Of a stretch of DNA of 64,000 nucleotides, positions 35,396-48,211 are shown one piece after another; within the stretch, counting starts at the first letter, position 1, and the number at the start of each line of letters is the position of its first letter. The stretch comes from Manduca sexta (taxonomy: Eukaryota > Arthropoda > Insecta > Lepidoptera > Sphingidae): assembly GCF_014839805.1 (NCBI RefSeq), contig NC_051137.1, positions 9,413,170-9,477,169 of the forward strand, given 5' to 3'. Under the pieces are notes generated by a model that saw only the letters and a program-made list of their open reading frames with translations, was not told the origin of the DNA and did no database searches. A program made the translations under genes and the position numbers.

Positions 35396-35477
35396 GACGC
35401 TCGGTGAGGACTGGTCGCTGCGACGCGCGCCGCCACGAAAGTGCAAGAGGTCTCCGCTGCCCCTCTTCACCTATTTG

Positions 35478-35487
35478 TATTTATATA
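35478..35487 (-). promoter_or_regulatory. verm: TATA box of vermiform
   Basis: TATATAAATA on the minus strand, 83 nt before the ATG, which predicts a start near 35,450 and a 5' UTR of about 55 nt. The downstream region is GC-rich (CGGCGCGCGTCGCAGCG). Confidence 0.65.
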
Positions 35488-38400
35488 ACCAGACAGTTCA
35501 AACTCCACAATAAGCATCAAGCTCCAACGCGCCAACCGTCCTATAGGTACTACACCACTTGTTGATATAACTCATGGTGGGAACAGACCAGCTTTTAATA
35601 ACCACACGATGTCGTTACTTACTGGAAACAATCAACACAAATGATAATTAGGCTCATTGCGTACAATTAATTATCGTTACCAAACTTTCTTTTTCCAAAT
35701 ACATCAAATACACATGTTACGATGAATTTTTATTTTTTTTTATTTACGCCATAAATATTTTAATTCTTATTAATATTTAAACAAAGATATAGTAGATACT
35801 GGCTTTGAAAGAATCGAATTGAACCGCTTGTATATTGGGCTGTAAATATAAGAATTCCTTATTTTATGTAAGTATTGTAATCTGTTTTACATATGAAAAT
35901 TAGAAAACTATACTACCAGTATATGCTACATGCCTGCTAACTGTGGCGATTAAATTTCAAAATATATAATCAAACAGAAATGCCACAAAAATATCTATAA
36001 AATAAAGACAATTTTAAGGATAGTAAATCATTTTCTGTGTTTTCAAGTTCTCCCCGTTTAAGAAAACATTCTTTATTTTATGTTGCTTTCGTATACCTGG
36101 CTGAAATTTATGTCCGATTTTTTTCTTAAATTCGGAAACTTCAGTTACGTATTCACCGCAAAATATGTGGAACACGAAAATATATTATAAAAATTAAAAA
36201 TTTTAACGTGCCAAAAATACTTAAAACGTTTAAGATTTCTTTTTGTATTTAGTTTGGTTACGATATTGGGTTCCTTGCACACACACACGACTTTTATCCT
36301 CGAAAGCAAAAGCTGAGGCGCAACTAAAGCATCTACTTTTCGACATGTATATTCTGGCCCATAATGTGTGATAGGAGCGAGCCTGGTATTTCTTGCCTGT
36401 GATTTTTTTATTTCTTATGCCTATGATCTATTAGTCTCTTAAATTATTCGGTAGTTGTATTTTTGTATTTAGTTATACCTTCTACATTCTTCTGCTCAAT
36501 ATCACTAACGAGAACTAGCTAAAGGTTGGATTTTAAAAAAAACTTCCTTTAAGCCTAATATAAAATATCACTTTCTAGCATAACAACATAAGCTTGACTG
36601 GACCGTATATATTAATGTTGCACTTATCTCTGTAATAAAACTAAGAAGAATGTTACAGAAGTGATTATAATGAGCATAGGAAATATTTAATTTATTTTTT
36701 AACCTGCACATCGTAAATAATTTGCATAAGCTTAACTGCAACAATAAAATATATAGATCGTATTCAGGTTATTGTATTATGTATTGGCCACGGATATCAT
36801 AAATTCTTTAGTAGCGAAATATTGTGCAATGCGTTTAGTGACATTAAAAAAATATTATGTATGAAAGAGGCCACGGGCTCTCGCGACGTGGCCGGCGATG
36901 CGATACGGGATACAAATAATTATTATTTATTACATTGAATATAAGGGTAGTGTGTATATTGCAGAAATCAGGAACTGCGACGGTGCAGCGAGAGCGGGAT
37001 CTAACGGGAGAGCCATAGTGCGCGAAATAAATATGCTTCCTATAATAATGTCTTATAATCAATTTTATAGTACCTAAAGATGTTTGTATATTTTTTAAAA
37101 ATAAAAGTATAAATTACTTAATGGATTTGCATCGATTATTGGCTATTAACAATATTTTCTTTATAAAATTTGTTGTTTTATAAATGACATAAAACTTATG
37201 CAGTGTCTTAACTACCAACATCATGGAGTTGTTTTTACGTTTTATTATATAATATCTCCTCAATTATTTAAATTCTTGTTCTGGCTTTTTCTTTGATAAT
37301 AAAAATAATATTTCTTAAAAAAATATATTATACTTAGTCACATAATTAAATGTTCTTAAACCAATGATGATGTAATGTGTATTTTTATCGACAAAGTGGA
37401 GGCCTTCGGACTGCGGAGAGGCCTTGGAATTCTTTGTGTGTTTTACCGCCTTTTCTTTCCATCAACAGTTACGATGAACTGTTTAACATTGTTCTTTTAA
37501 CACTATTTTATAAACTTACCACTCGACACTATAATGTAGTTACTTGGATTGAATGTCATCTGGAAACAGTCCGTAGAAGTAGGTACGGAGCGTTCCCAAG
37601 CAAGCTCTAGAATAAATTCCCCGAGTAGTTGTGATTTAAACGAGGTTGAATAGATTGTTTACTTCCCAGTAGATAGTGGCTTGGCTGCACCTCTGGCACC
37701 TATATACAAAGTCCATGAGGGTCTATTATCTCTTAGCATCAAGGAGGTGTGCCCTTTCGCCTAGTGAATAAAAAATACATAAATAAAGTTGCTTTTATAA
37801 CATAGAAGTAATGTGCAAATGTGACATTTGATTGTCGAGCTTATTTCGCTCGGAAGAATAAAGAATTCGGTTATTGGATATAGTTTCATTCCCAGGCAAC
37901 TTGTTTGTATATCTAAAATTGAAGAAGTGCAACAACTATTTGTCCATCTGAAGAGCGAATCTTAGAAATAAGTAATAAAACATTGTAAATACACTGTGAC
38001 AAAATTTTAGATTTTTATAAAATGTAATTAGTTCAATTTTATCCGATCATATTCGCCGTTTCGGTATCGGTAGAACTCTACTTTTGAAGTATAGGAGTAC
38101 GATGGATATTTTTCTTAATGACTATATAAATATGTACAAGTACCATATAATATGTACCTGTGTTATAGTAAAGTGTAAAGTATAAAGCGATAAGTTATTA
38201 TTTGTAACGTGTATTTAAAATGTAACTGTACTATTGTTCGATTAGAGAATGTTTTATATCAATGAACAGTCGATTGTACGCTCTGTCCTGGACATAAGGA
38301 TGTCTTTATCATTGTCTGAATAAGACCTTCGAATAACTGGTTGGAGCGTAAAACGTGCCGTTTTTAAATTTAGAGTTATAATCGCTAAATATTAACAATT

Positions 38401-38894
38401 CGTGCCTTTTTTACATACTTGTAAAGTGAGACTCACTTTCGGTTACCTATTAAATGAACCTGTTCTTATACAAATTGGTGTCAATGTCAAATGAAGGTGA
38501 AAAGAAGATCCTAACAATGATTTCCATATTATTATACATTACTATCTAGATAACCACAGTTTCGATTCATTTGAGATGTTATGTAAAAGAACAAGAAAAG
38601 TTGGAAATCACTTTTAAGCCTGTTTTAATAATTAAGAAACTGTATTAATTTCAAAATACCTATAAATCGAAATATTCCGTGAAAATGTTAATATATTCAG
38701 AGGTCATATTATATTTGTACCTACTTATTCGTTTCGAAGAGACATCACGTTTTGTTTGCCAAAAGTCAAGGTTGATGAATTATTCGACGTCAGTTAAATT
38801 ATATGAACACAATATATATACCTATGGATACTAATAGAAAATATAGTGGATGAAGGTGCAATTTAGAGTTGAGGTACTGACGTATTTCAATTAT

Positions 38895-39130
38895 AATTTT
38901 AATTAGCTTTTGCTCGTAGCTCCGCCCGCATGATACAGTTTTTCCGGGATAAAATGGTTATATTTTAAGTTAATCCTTTTGCTAGAAACCTGCAACGGTG
39001 AGAACTGAATTCAATTCTATGTAATAGTTTGGCGTGGTATCTGTATAAAAATACAGATAGATTAACGGACGGACAAAAGTTTTAAAAACTCTTGTTTTGG
39101 CTTCTTTTGCTCTAATAAAGACCCCATATA
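38895..39130 (+). repeat. Lepidopteran SINE-like repeat
   Basis: Starts TTAGCTTTTGCTCGTAGCTC then CGCCCGCATGATACAG and TTTTTCCGGGATAAAATGG, the usual head of this repeat family. It is diverged, and the end is approximate. Confidence 0.6.
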
Positions 39131-39984
39131 TTAGATTTTCTTCAATATTTATAATGTGCAGAAATCGGCCTATGACTATTTTATTTTATGTAAAGATAAC
39201 TATAATAACACGCAATATAGACAGTGCGCAAATAAATAATTGTTTATACTTATTTAATTTACCAATCTAGTAAACACGCTGCCTGTTTACATATCAGGTA
39301 GGCATTCATTTATGACTGCTGTGTGCACTCGATACCTATCGACATTGTAGGTATGACCTAAATTATCTTTTATTTTGCTGAAATATGTAGGCTTGAATTC
39401 ATGCATTTACCATAAAAGGTGGATTCTTGAATTTTTATAATTTCGTGCTTTCAAGGTATAAAATTAATAAATAACTTCCTTCCTCCTTTACAGTTTTATT
39501 AATTAATAAGAAAATAAATAGTACCATATCATAATAAATGTAGTGCTACCAACATGAATTAATGTGGAACTACCGTAATTTATTGCGCAATTTTATTAGA
39601 TATTTTTTGCTTCCAAGATCGTGTTACATTCGCTGTTTTTATAAATAACTCAACTCACGAAGTTCTATATACTATTAAACAAATATATGTCAAATTTTTA
39701 TAAATGTGGTTTTTCTCGTAAGTAGCAGACAAGTACCTGAGAGCCTAATATAACTTACCGATTAGTATTCTCATCTCATAAAGAACTTAAGAGTGAAACC
39801 AACATCATGCAAGAGCTAATCGTTACAATATTATGATTACATAATGTAACAATTAGCTTTTGCATGGTTTTGAACACGCTTAATTCATCGTGTTATTTTT
39901 TTTTAATTAAATGGTATATTCACCCTCTTCTTATGGAGTTTGTACAATATATGCTAGGCAATCATTTCAGTTATAAAACTGATT

Positions 39985-40043
39985 GATTAAATGCATGGGG
40001 TCAATTTTGAGGATAACCTCAAAATTAACCCATGCATTTAATC
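39985..40043. repeat. Near-perfect 27/28-bp hairpin
   Basis: Arms 39,985-40,012 and 40,017-40,043 (first arm begins GATTAAATGCATGGGG) with a 4-nt loop ATAA. Only about two positions in the centre of the arms disagree. Confidence 0.8.
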
Positions 40044-40320
40044 AAGAGTTTATATTACGCTCTACAATACATTCAATTAGGAAATTCCTGAGATTAAAAA
40101 ACAGGTTAATATTTTAGTTTTCAGTATCTTCGTCTGCTTAGGCGACGATTTAAAAAAAGTTTTTAGTACCCACTCATACACTTACTTCTATCTGAATACG
40201 AAAAATAATTATAATCAGTCGAGCAGCTTTAGTTTCACATCATTTGTGCAAATAAATATCTCAGCAGTATTTAATTAGTTAGTAGGCTGTACAAATCTTT
40301 ACAGTAACGTGACAGTTGTT

Positions 40321-40353
40321 ATTTGTAGATTTTAGTTAATAAAATCTACAAAT
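40321..40353. repeat. 14-bp perfect inverted repeat
   Basis: ATTTGTAGATTTTA, loop GTTAA, TAAAATCTACAAAT. Confidence 0.8.
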
Positions 40354-41129
40354 AATCAAGTATTATTAGAGGATCCCACAACTGAGATACGAACTAACAT
40401 CTTACCTATATAAAACTGCAGAAATATAATGTTGCATTGAAGTCATATTAATGTATTTTTTATAGAAGTTTTTGCGTGATAGGGAAACAAATGTTGGCGT
40501 AGACGTCTGTACATTATAATGTAAAAAATCTAGTAAGACTATTAGACAATGCAATTTTATTAGTGATCGACCAGTGGTCGAAATTCAACAGCCGTATTTC
40601 ATATTTTAATTATTTAATATTATATAATAATTTTCTTTATCTGCACTCCTCTATATGAACTTTAATTATGAATCTCACACTCCTCCGGTACAAAGTTTTG
40701 TCTTCACGTATAGTTATATAAATTAGAAACGTTAATTTAGAATTATTATTATTGTATGTAGTTTTGCTTCATCTTTTCTTTGTAATTGTAGTACACTTGA
40801 AATATCTACTAATGATCCTGTAATATTAATGATCAATGTATTCATACATATACATACATACATACACGGGACTGAACCAGGTTTTAGAGATATACTTCGC
40901 TTTTTGCATTCCCAGACATTTTTAAAGTTAAAAATTACAACTAAAAGGGTTACGTTCTAAGCTCTTCACGATAGTATGATTGTTCTATTGTAATATTTGT
41001 AATTAAAATAATCCGTAAATTAGAATTTATTAATTTGATAACGTTGCTTGATACGACTGCAGTTAAATAAATGTTAGCCTATGTATTCGTTGGCCTTGCG
41101 GCTACATCCGGGTCTCTTGATTATGTAAC

Positions 41130-41270
41130 GTTCGAGGAACGAGGCCCACAAATACGGTCGCAGGAGGCGGGCGGGCGGCGAAGAGTCGCGAGAAACTACG
41201 TGTCGCACCCGGCGCCAGCGGCGGCGACCAGCGTAGCTTACCGGCGCGGCATAACGCGCACGTAACCAAC
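41130..41270. promoter_or_regulatory. CpG-dense patch between verm and serp
   Basis: Strong rise in GC and CpG inside very AT-rich DNA (for example GGCGGGCGGGCGGCGAAGAG and CGGCGCGGCATAACGCGCAC). No splice-supported gene is visible. It could be a promoter of a non-coding transcript or an enhancer. Confidence 0.3.
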
Positions 41271-44200
41271 CCGAACATAAACCTTTTGACTGCTGACCTG
41301 CTCGCCAGACTCACTATACTATAATTGAATATTATTCAATTTTTCAAAATATCTTGTCTGATATTTCCGGTGACACAAAGCAGCATTAAATATATCCACT
41401 TACATAATTTCCATTTAACAGTTATAGGAAAGCAAAATTCTAATAACAATGTTAAAGACCCAACCCCTATTAATGATTTAAAGAAAATTTTCTTGGTGCT
41501 CTTAAAGAGACAATTTAAAAGGGTATCTAATTATACCATAAATATAGACATTTTGTATAATCTTTTATCAAATCTACATGCAACAATAATTGCATTTGCA
41601 TCTCTACTAAATAAAGACTACGAGGATGTTACGATATAATGATAGTGTTTTAATTTAGAGACATTGGCATTTTAAGAAATTACAAACTTTGAAATTGAAA
41701 AGATAACCTGGACAGAAAACCAACAGATTATTATTATTTGAATATTACATATTTTTTATCGAATTATTGCTATTTGTCGGTGATCCGATAGACTACCTAA
41801 AATATACAGACAAATTACCGACACTTCCTGATATTTCAACGTCAAGTACTTATACTGATATTATGTCCAAGTATAGGATAAAAGTATGTTTTATTTAAAT
41901 CAATAATTTTTATTTATCTAACAAAGATTGTGTTGAAAGTTATACGCTGTAATGGTACGCAATTAATATTTCTACTTTTTAGTCACACAACGATGATTTT
42001 CTATGAACATAATATTTGAAATAGCTTTTCACTGATTACATTTCAAGATTTGTAAAAAGAAATGTATGTATAATACTTTTAAAGCTACTAGAATGTATAA
42101 AATCCTGTTTACTTTATGTTTATCAAAACATATTTTACAGAAAATATCCAACGAACGTTAAGCAGTTACTATTTATCCATTTTAAACATTGACATCAATA
42201 ATGACGATGTTTTTTGGATCTACTACGGTTTTCTAATTTATTATGTAATATACAATGTCTGTAAAGTGATTATCTTGACTGTTGATTCTAGACAGGCTAG
42301 ATCTGTCATAATTTGCACTTTCGAGAGATGCGTTGTGATGTTGTGTAACGTTGTGAACATTTAACATTTAAACCATCAATTGCTCGTCGATATGCGGTTG
42401 TTACGTGCACAGGCTTTGACCTGCATCGAAGTGGGCTCTATTTCATATAAATTTTAGTTGGCTTTCCATTATCATCATTGAAAACCTTTTATAGAATACT
42501 GGCACCAGTAACATTATAAAAAAATTAAGAACAACATTTTTTTTGTGTTTGAATTTTTTTCTAATAGATTTGCCCTCGCTTTGCCCACATACAAATTTCT
42601 AAATGATGAATAAGAAACACGAACTTTCCTAAGATGTACGGAGGAGTCCACGTCGTCGTCGCGTAACGTCATATTGACAACGCGGCGAGTAGGCGCGAAC
42701 GAGTCAAGGATTCTACAAGATATTTCCTTTCACTTACGACAATACATACATATAATACGTATGTATAAATACATAGCTGCCTACCTTTATCCATTTGCCT
42801 GCCACATTAACATTCATATGTATGCTTACCTACCTGTGTGGACATTCAATCTTGCTGGAGTATTTATAACCTAATAAATACTTGTCTACGTCATAGAATT
42901 CTTATACTTATACACATCTAAAATGAAGGCCTTTATCCACATAAAACAACCCCTGTTCATACATCTTCTAAGAACTATTCGAGTATATTAAAAATCGGAA
43001 CATCTTGGCGAAAGGTAGATGCCCTGGATGCATGCCTATTCCTTCGGGGAAAAAGTCGCGGTGTATGTAAACAGATATGTTTGCAGTCATAGACTCATAA
43101 TTAGTGATAAAAAGGAAGAGGCTTGCAAAAATATTAATTTTAATTCTTGCTTTTCAATGTCTTCTCAATACTGTATTACTAAGCTTAGTTCCTGATATGT
43201 GATTATATTCCTTGCAATAATCTTCTGGAGATGTCAATAATAACAATTTTTTTAATGTGTTTGTTTTTTTTTTATATAAAATAATGTGCAAGTTAGTTTT
43301 GAATCATAAAAAGTTACAAAACCTTGCTTACTTATAATCTATACATTTAGAACCTAATAGTAATGGTGTTTTCTTATTTTACAAATATTTCCTCAGTCTA
43401 AGGAAAATTTTTGAAGTGAAAAATTCATATACTTTATTTACGATTTGATAAAATTTTAAATCATTTTTATTCGCGTGCAGGTAAGTAATCAAAATTTGCC
43501 CCTTTATTATATTATATATTATAATATATATGAGAGTTAGGAAATTAATTATAATTGTTGCATTCTTATTTATTAGTAAATTATAGGACCTTCCTTACTT
43601 TGCTGAGAATCTCAATAATGATATTATAGCTCTTGTGTGGGCTTCAGAGTCACCAAACTGCTTCACTTGTAGAGTGAGGGAAGATGTACACCATATTTTG
43701 CCAGGAGTGTGTGTAAAGTGAACCTCATATTTTAATAATACCGGGGATATAAGTAGTCTGTTGTCGGCTCATACGTAAGAGGGGGCTAAGGTTTTGATAA
43801 AGATTTTGGGAGTATGAGGGGATGTGAGCAAGCGCCAGAGTGGACGTATGGAGCGCAATAATCGTAATAAACGATAAATCTCCTTTAATAAGGATAAAGA
43901 AAATGAAAACGTTTTACAAGCTTATATTATGTTTTTATTTAAATTGGTTGGCTGGCGTTAAATTGGCTTCTAGAACAGGACCACGCTTAGCTGACATGAT
44001 GACCGCGTGGCTAGCACCGGGTGGTACCCAAAGAGAATATTATAATTTTAGGTGTCATTTTTAGTCTGTTGTTTGTTACTTCTTTTAGCGTTGTGCAACC
44101 GTCTCACGTGGTTTCCATGATAAAAAAAAAATTATATACCACAAGTGTTATTTTTAATCATAAAATATGTGTATATCTCTCCATTTGGTTTCATCTGAAG

Positions 44201-44409
44201 CTAACATCTTGCCCCTCCTGCGTCTATTAAACATCCTACGAACCATTTCTGAGAAAAAGAACCTAATACATGGATGCATAGATAGATATATACACTATAG
44301 AATGACTAGATGCCGGTTCAACCAATGTTATTAATATCTCACAGATACTGACGGTGTTTCGTATCCTCTTCCTAATAACTAATCCATCCCTTTAATAAAG
44401 GATGTAGAG

Positions 44410-44840
44410 ATAAGTTAAGAACAGATCAGCTATTTGCTAGCTCGTTCGCTTATGCCATAAAAATAAAAATCGGTTGCTCGCGCTTTCGCCCACGTTTTAG
44501 AGTTTTCCGGGATAACAAACAAATTCTTCAGCTTTATATAATAGTATAAATTATTTAGAACTTTTTAAGGGGAACAATTCCGTCATACATGATTCCTGCA
44601 TTACTTTAACCGTTTACGCAGCGCACGCAACGGAAGCTCTAAAAGCGTTTTTTTTTTGTTTTGTTTTTATTTCATTTATGCTCCGCTCATATGGGCCATA
44701 TCGTGATGTTATATAGCCTATAGCTTTCCTTTATAAATGGACTTAAAGAATTTTTCAAACCGAACCAGTAGTTCGTGATACTAGCGCAGCGCGTTCAAAC
44801 AATCGCTTTAACTTTATATAATATAATAGTACTAATATAT
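44410..44840 (+). repeat. Lepidopteran SINE-like repeats, second copy of the 27.4 kb type
   Basis: Blocks CATACATGATTCCTGCATTA, GCAGCGCACGCAACGGAAG, TATCGTGATGTTATATAGCC and the tail CTTTATATAATATAATAGTA. Homologous to 27,365-27,565 and matching a SINE consensus I recognise from moths and butterflies. Confidence 0.7.
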
Positions 44841-45389
44841 TTAGTATAGATAAATTATATTAATATGAAGTAGTACTCTTAGAACGCTAATCATTATGCG
44901 TCGATCTCATTACAAAGTAACTTCTTTATGCATCACTTCGGTCCTGCTGGGGTCGTGCTAGAGTTAAGAGTTCAGAGTTCCGTATTCCGTGTTCACAGTA
45001 ACCTATGTGACGCGTCGGCATATAAAAGTTGTTGACCGCGACTGTAATGACGTGGTAAAGCACGAAGAAACTTACTAAATTATTTGTTGCCTAATCACAT
45101 TATTACTTTTAAATCTTGCACATTTAAGCTTTGTCAAATCATAATATTTCTTCTCATAACCGCTTAGTCATTATTTTCGCAGAAAGTATTGCCAAAGGGT
45201 AAAAGTCTTCACAAAAGAGCATAATTTATTATACAAATATTTTTCCTTAACATTTTAAATTAGTTCTTTACCGAACAGGAAAACTACAGACAAAGATTAT
45301 AAAATACAACCTTGCAAATGTATCAAAGTCTAAATAAACTGCGTCATCTGTAGTGAGTCTATGAACTTTTTATTTCTCTATCATCTGTA

Positions 45390-45570
45390 TATAGGTAGAT
45401 ATATGCATGTCAAAATGTGTTAATAAAGAACATGGTCTACTCGTGTACCAAATTTCATCAAAATCCATTCAATTGTTTGAATGGATTTTGGAATACCATT
45501 CAATTTTACTTTTAAGAGACATCCAAACATTTTTACAAACCTTTGCATTTATAATATTCCTAAGAAGTAA
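45390..45570 (+). repeat. 3' part of a lepidopteran SINE with local palindrome
   Basis: GTACCAAATTTCATCAAAAT, then CATCCAAACATTTTTACAAA and GCATTTATAATATTCC, as in the common SINE/LINE tail. A 14-bp inverted repeat (CAAAATCCATTCAA and complement, 45,459-45,490) lies within. Confidence 0.6.
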
Positions 45571-48211
45571 GATTGTATTTATAATTAATCTATTATAATA
45601 ATAATAATGGGTATTGGCATATTCATGTAACACTGATGAATACATTGTAGGAAATCTACTTATTGAAGGATTTTTTGTAATGTTGTACCTTTCTGAAGTA
45701 TTTACTTTTAGATTAGTTGAAAGTCACACTCTGCTAAAGAACTGCCTTTTTGAAATAAGGGAGCTTAAAACAGTAATCGTAACAGTCTATTGCGGGCCGG
45801 GAAGTCACTTCACCTGTCCGCTGGTCGATGAGGAAAAGAATAACTAATTTGCTCTAGGCTTTTACGACACATTTATACTTTGTTAATATTTTTGACATAT
45901 CGATGTAAATGGAATCTTACAACACGTGTGAATAGAGAATTATGTATGTTAGTGACCGCTGGTTGCTGCACAGAGGAGAACTTTCACTGCTTTCACTGTC
46001 GCAGACTGCAATGCGCTTCTTCATACTGCTATACCTAATAACTACGCGAAACACAACTCCACTCTCTATTTATTTGGATGCCGCTAACAATACTATTGTT
46101 TTTCATTGTCCTTATTTTGTGTTTCGATAATCATACGCGTATTGCAAAACAAAATGGAAAGTCGGTTATGGCACTGAGGGTGTATGCATGTACCTAAATG
46201 GTTGGAAGCGATGATGTGCAATTCAGCCGCCCACAAATGTCAGGGAAGATAAGATGGTGGTGGCGCCTGCGGTCTATTGTTTGATGTGTGACGCGGTAAG
46301 AGGCACGCGGGCGTGGCGGTTGTGTGCCTTGAGACTGCCTCTCAAGCCGCAAGCCATGCCGATGTTCAATGCTCATCTTCAATATGCAACGTTACCAAAT
46401 TCTATTTCAAACCCGTTTGGGTGTCATCGGGCATGTTGTGCAATCTTTAAAATTATATAGGCATCTCGAAGACGGGCTTATTTTAACTCTGCTGTTTTAT
46501 ATATTTTTTAGCGAAAACACGCACCGAGATTACCTTTTTTGTCAAGTTTAAACAGACGCTGTTAGAATAATAAATGGCTGGGTAAACAAAATATCTCTCG
46601 AATAGTTTTGTTAAAGCTCGATCCTTGTTTGCATTGACCATTCTCATTGAAAGTAGACGCTTAAGTGGATAGCACATATTTAAAGTAGCTGTAAATTTGT
46701 TACCAATGTATTTCTAAAACGGTTTTGTTTTTTGTGTTGTTGGTAAGTTTGCCGTGATAAGTGTGTATAAAACTGGCGGCGGGAGGCTAATGACTTTATG
46801 CAAAATGACTAAATATATATAGATGTACAAAGGATATACGTTTGATTTATTTACTTCCACAACTCGCTTTTAGGATTCCTTTGCGAATATATATTTATTT
46901 AAAATAATCTCTTTTGGACTGTTGACTGGAAATACCAATATCCACCTGATAAATAATACAGCGAGTGAGTACTCTGATTTCTATGCAGTACTTATGCTGT
47001 TTAATTATAAACAATAAATAACTCGTATTATTCTTATAGACATAACAAAAGTATAACTCCACACTGTACGGAACACCTAAGACTTATATTGTTAATAGAT
47101 ATATGTAGGTACATATAATATAGTCATTGTGTACGACCAACCACTTAATATGCCTGTCAAGAAGGAGGTGCGCCTACAGGTAGGGGATGTCACTGACCGT
47201 CCGCTGATGGTGCGCTTTCTTATTTTAAATTCTTCTAATTTTTTTAAAGCATTGTGACCTTACACGGCGCATTTTTTTGTTCATGTTCGTCGCAAGAATT
47301 TGCACTTTTAAATATTATGTTTGCATCAAGCCATCACGTACGTAATAACCAGCTGTTTAGCATTTTATAGACATTTCGAAATATTGTTTAAGTGTCTGTT
47401 CCCAATACATACTTATTACTATGTCTAATATACATAGTAATTTTGTATCTCTCTCGCTCATATGAAATTCTAATCACGTAAAATGGTGCGAGTGGCAGAT
47501 TTCTGCGATTATGTTATACGTGACGGAAAAAATTTGCTGCCTCGTGTCCATAATATTTTTTTATCACTAAGTGTGTTTATTAGTTTATTCCTAAATCTAT
47601 ATCTTAAATTCAACTTATCATAATATGATAGAAGTGTATCAAGTTGAAGTTACCACATGTCTCTATTTCTATATTTGTATACCTTCTCTATTAAATCACC
47701 TTGCAGTTATGAGGAAGTACCATGTAAAGAATTTCCTCATTCCCAATGCTGATATTCTTTTAAAAGTTCTATTAAATGATGTATTTTTGTTGCGAGCTTG
47801 TTGCAAGTAATAGTATTTTAAATGTTCTAAGAAACATAGTGTAACTTCCTGGCGTTATAAGAAAGGTAAAAGAAAGAAATATTGATTTAGGTATTTTGTA
47901 TTTTTTTAATTTATAAAACAGACTTACATTAGAAAAATCACATAAAGTATAAAACAGACGTATTAAATATTTATGTGAGCCTATATTACATACAGTAGGA
48001 TAGGTACTTAGACTACGGGCGGGATTATAACCCGGTACACTTCGAAATTACAGGAAAACATATTCCCAGCTAGGATAACCACGTCACTACATCCTGTGGG
48101 TATCGTGCCTAGTTGTTTTGTTTTGACTACGAACATGTTATCCACATAATAACTCAACCGAAATTTTATATCAACTAATTAGAGCTCGTGAGGCTCGAGA
48201 TCATGGCTCTT

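Larger units (their letters stand above)
35488..48211. other. 12.7 kb intergenic region between verm and serp
   Basis: No coding gene is visible. It contains SINE-like repeats (about 38,895-39,130, 44,410-44,840 and 45,390-45,570), short perfect or near-perfect hairpins (39,985-40,043 and 40,321-40,353) and a CpG-dense patch at 41,130-41,270. Smaller GC-rich patches are near 36,870-37,020, 42,640-42,710 and 46,250-46,330. The patches are candidates for enhancers of the tandem pair. The open frames here are random in appearance. Confidence 0.6.

Noticed and set aside
41071..41314. Open frames on both strands over the CpG-dense patch
   Set aside because: High GC lengthens random frames; no motif or start/stop context supports a protein.
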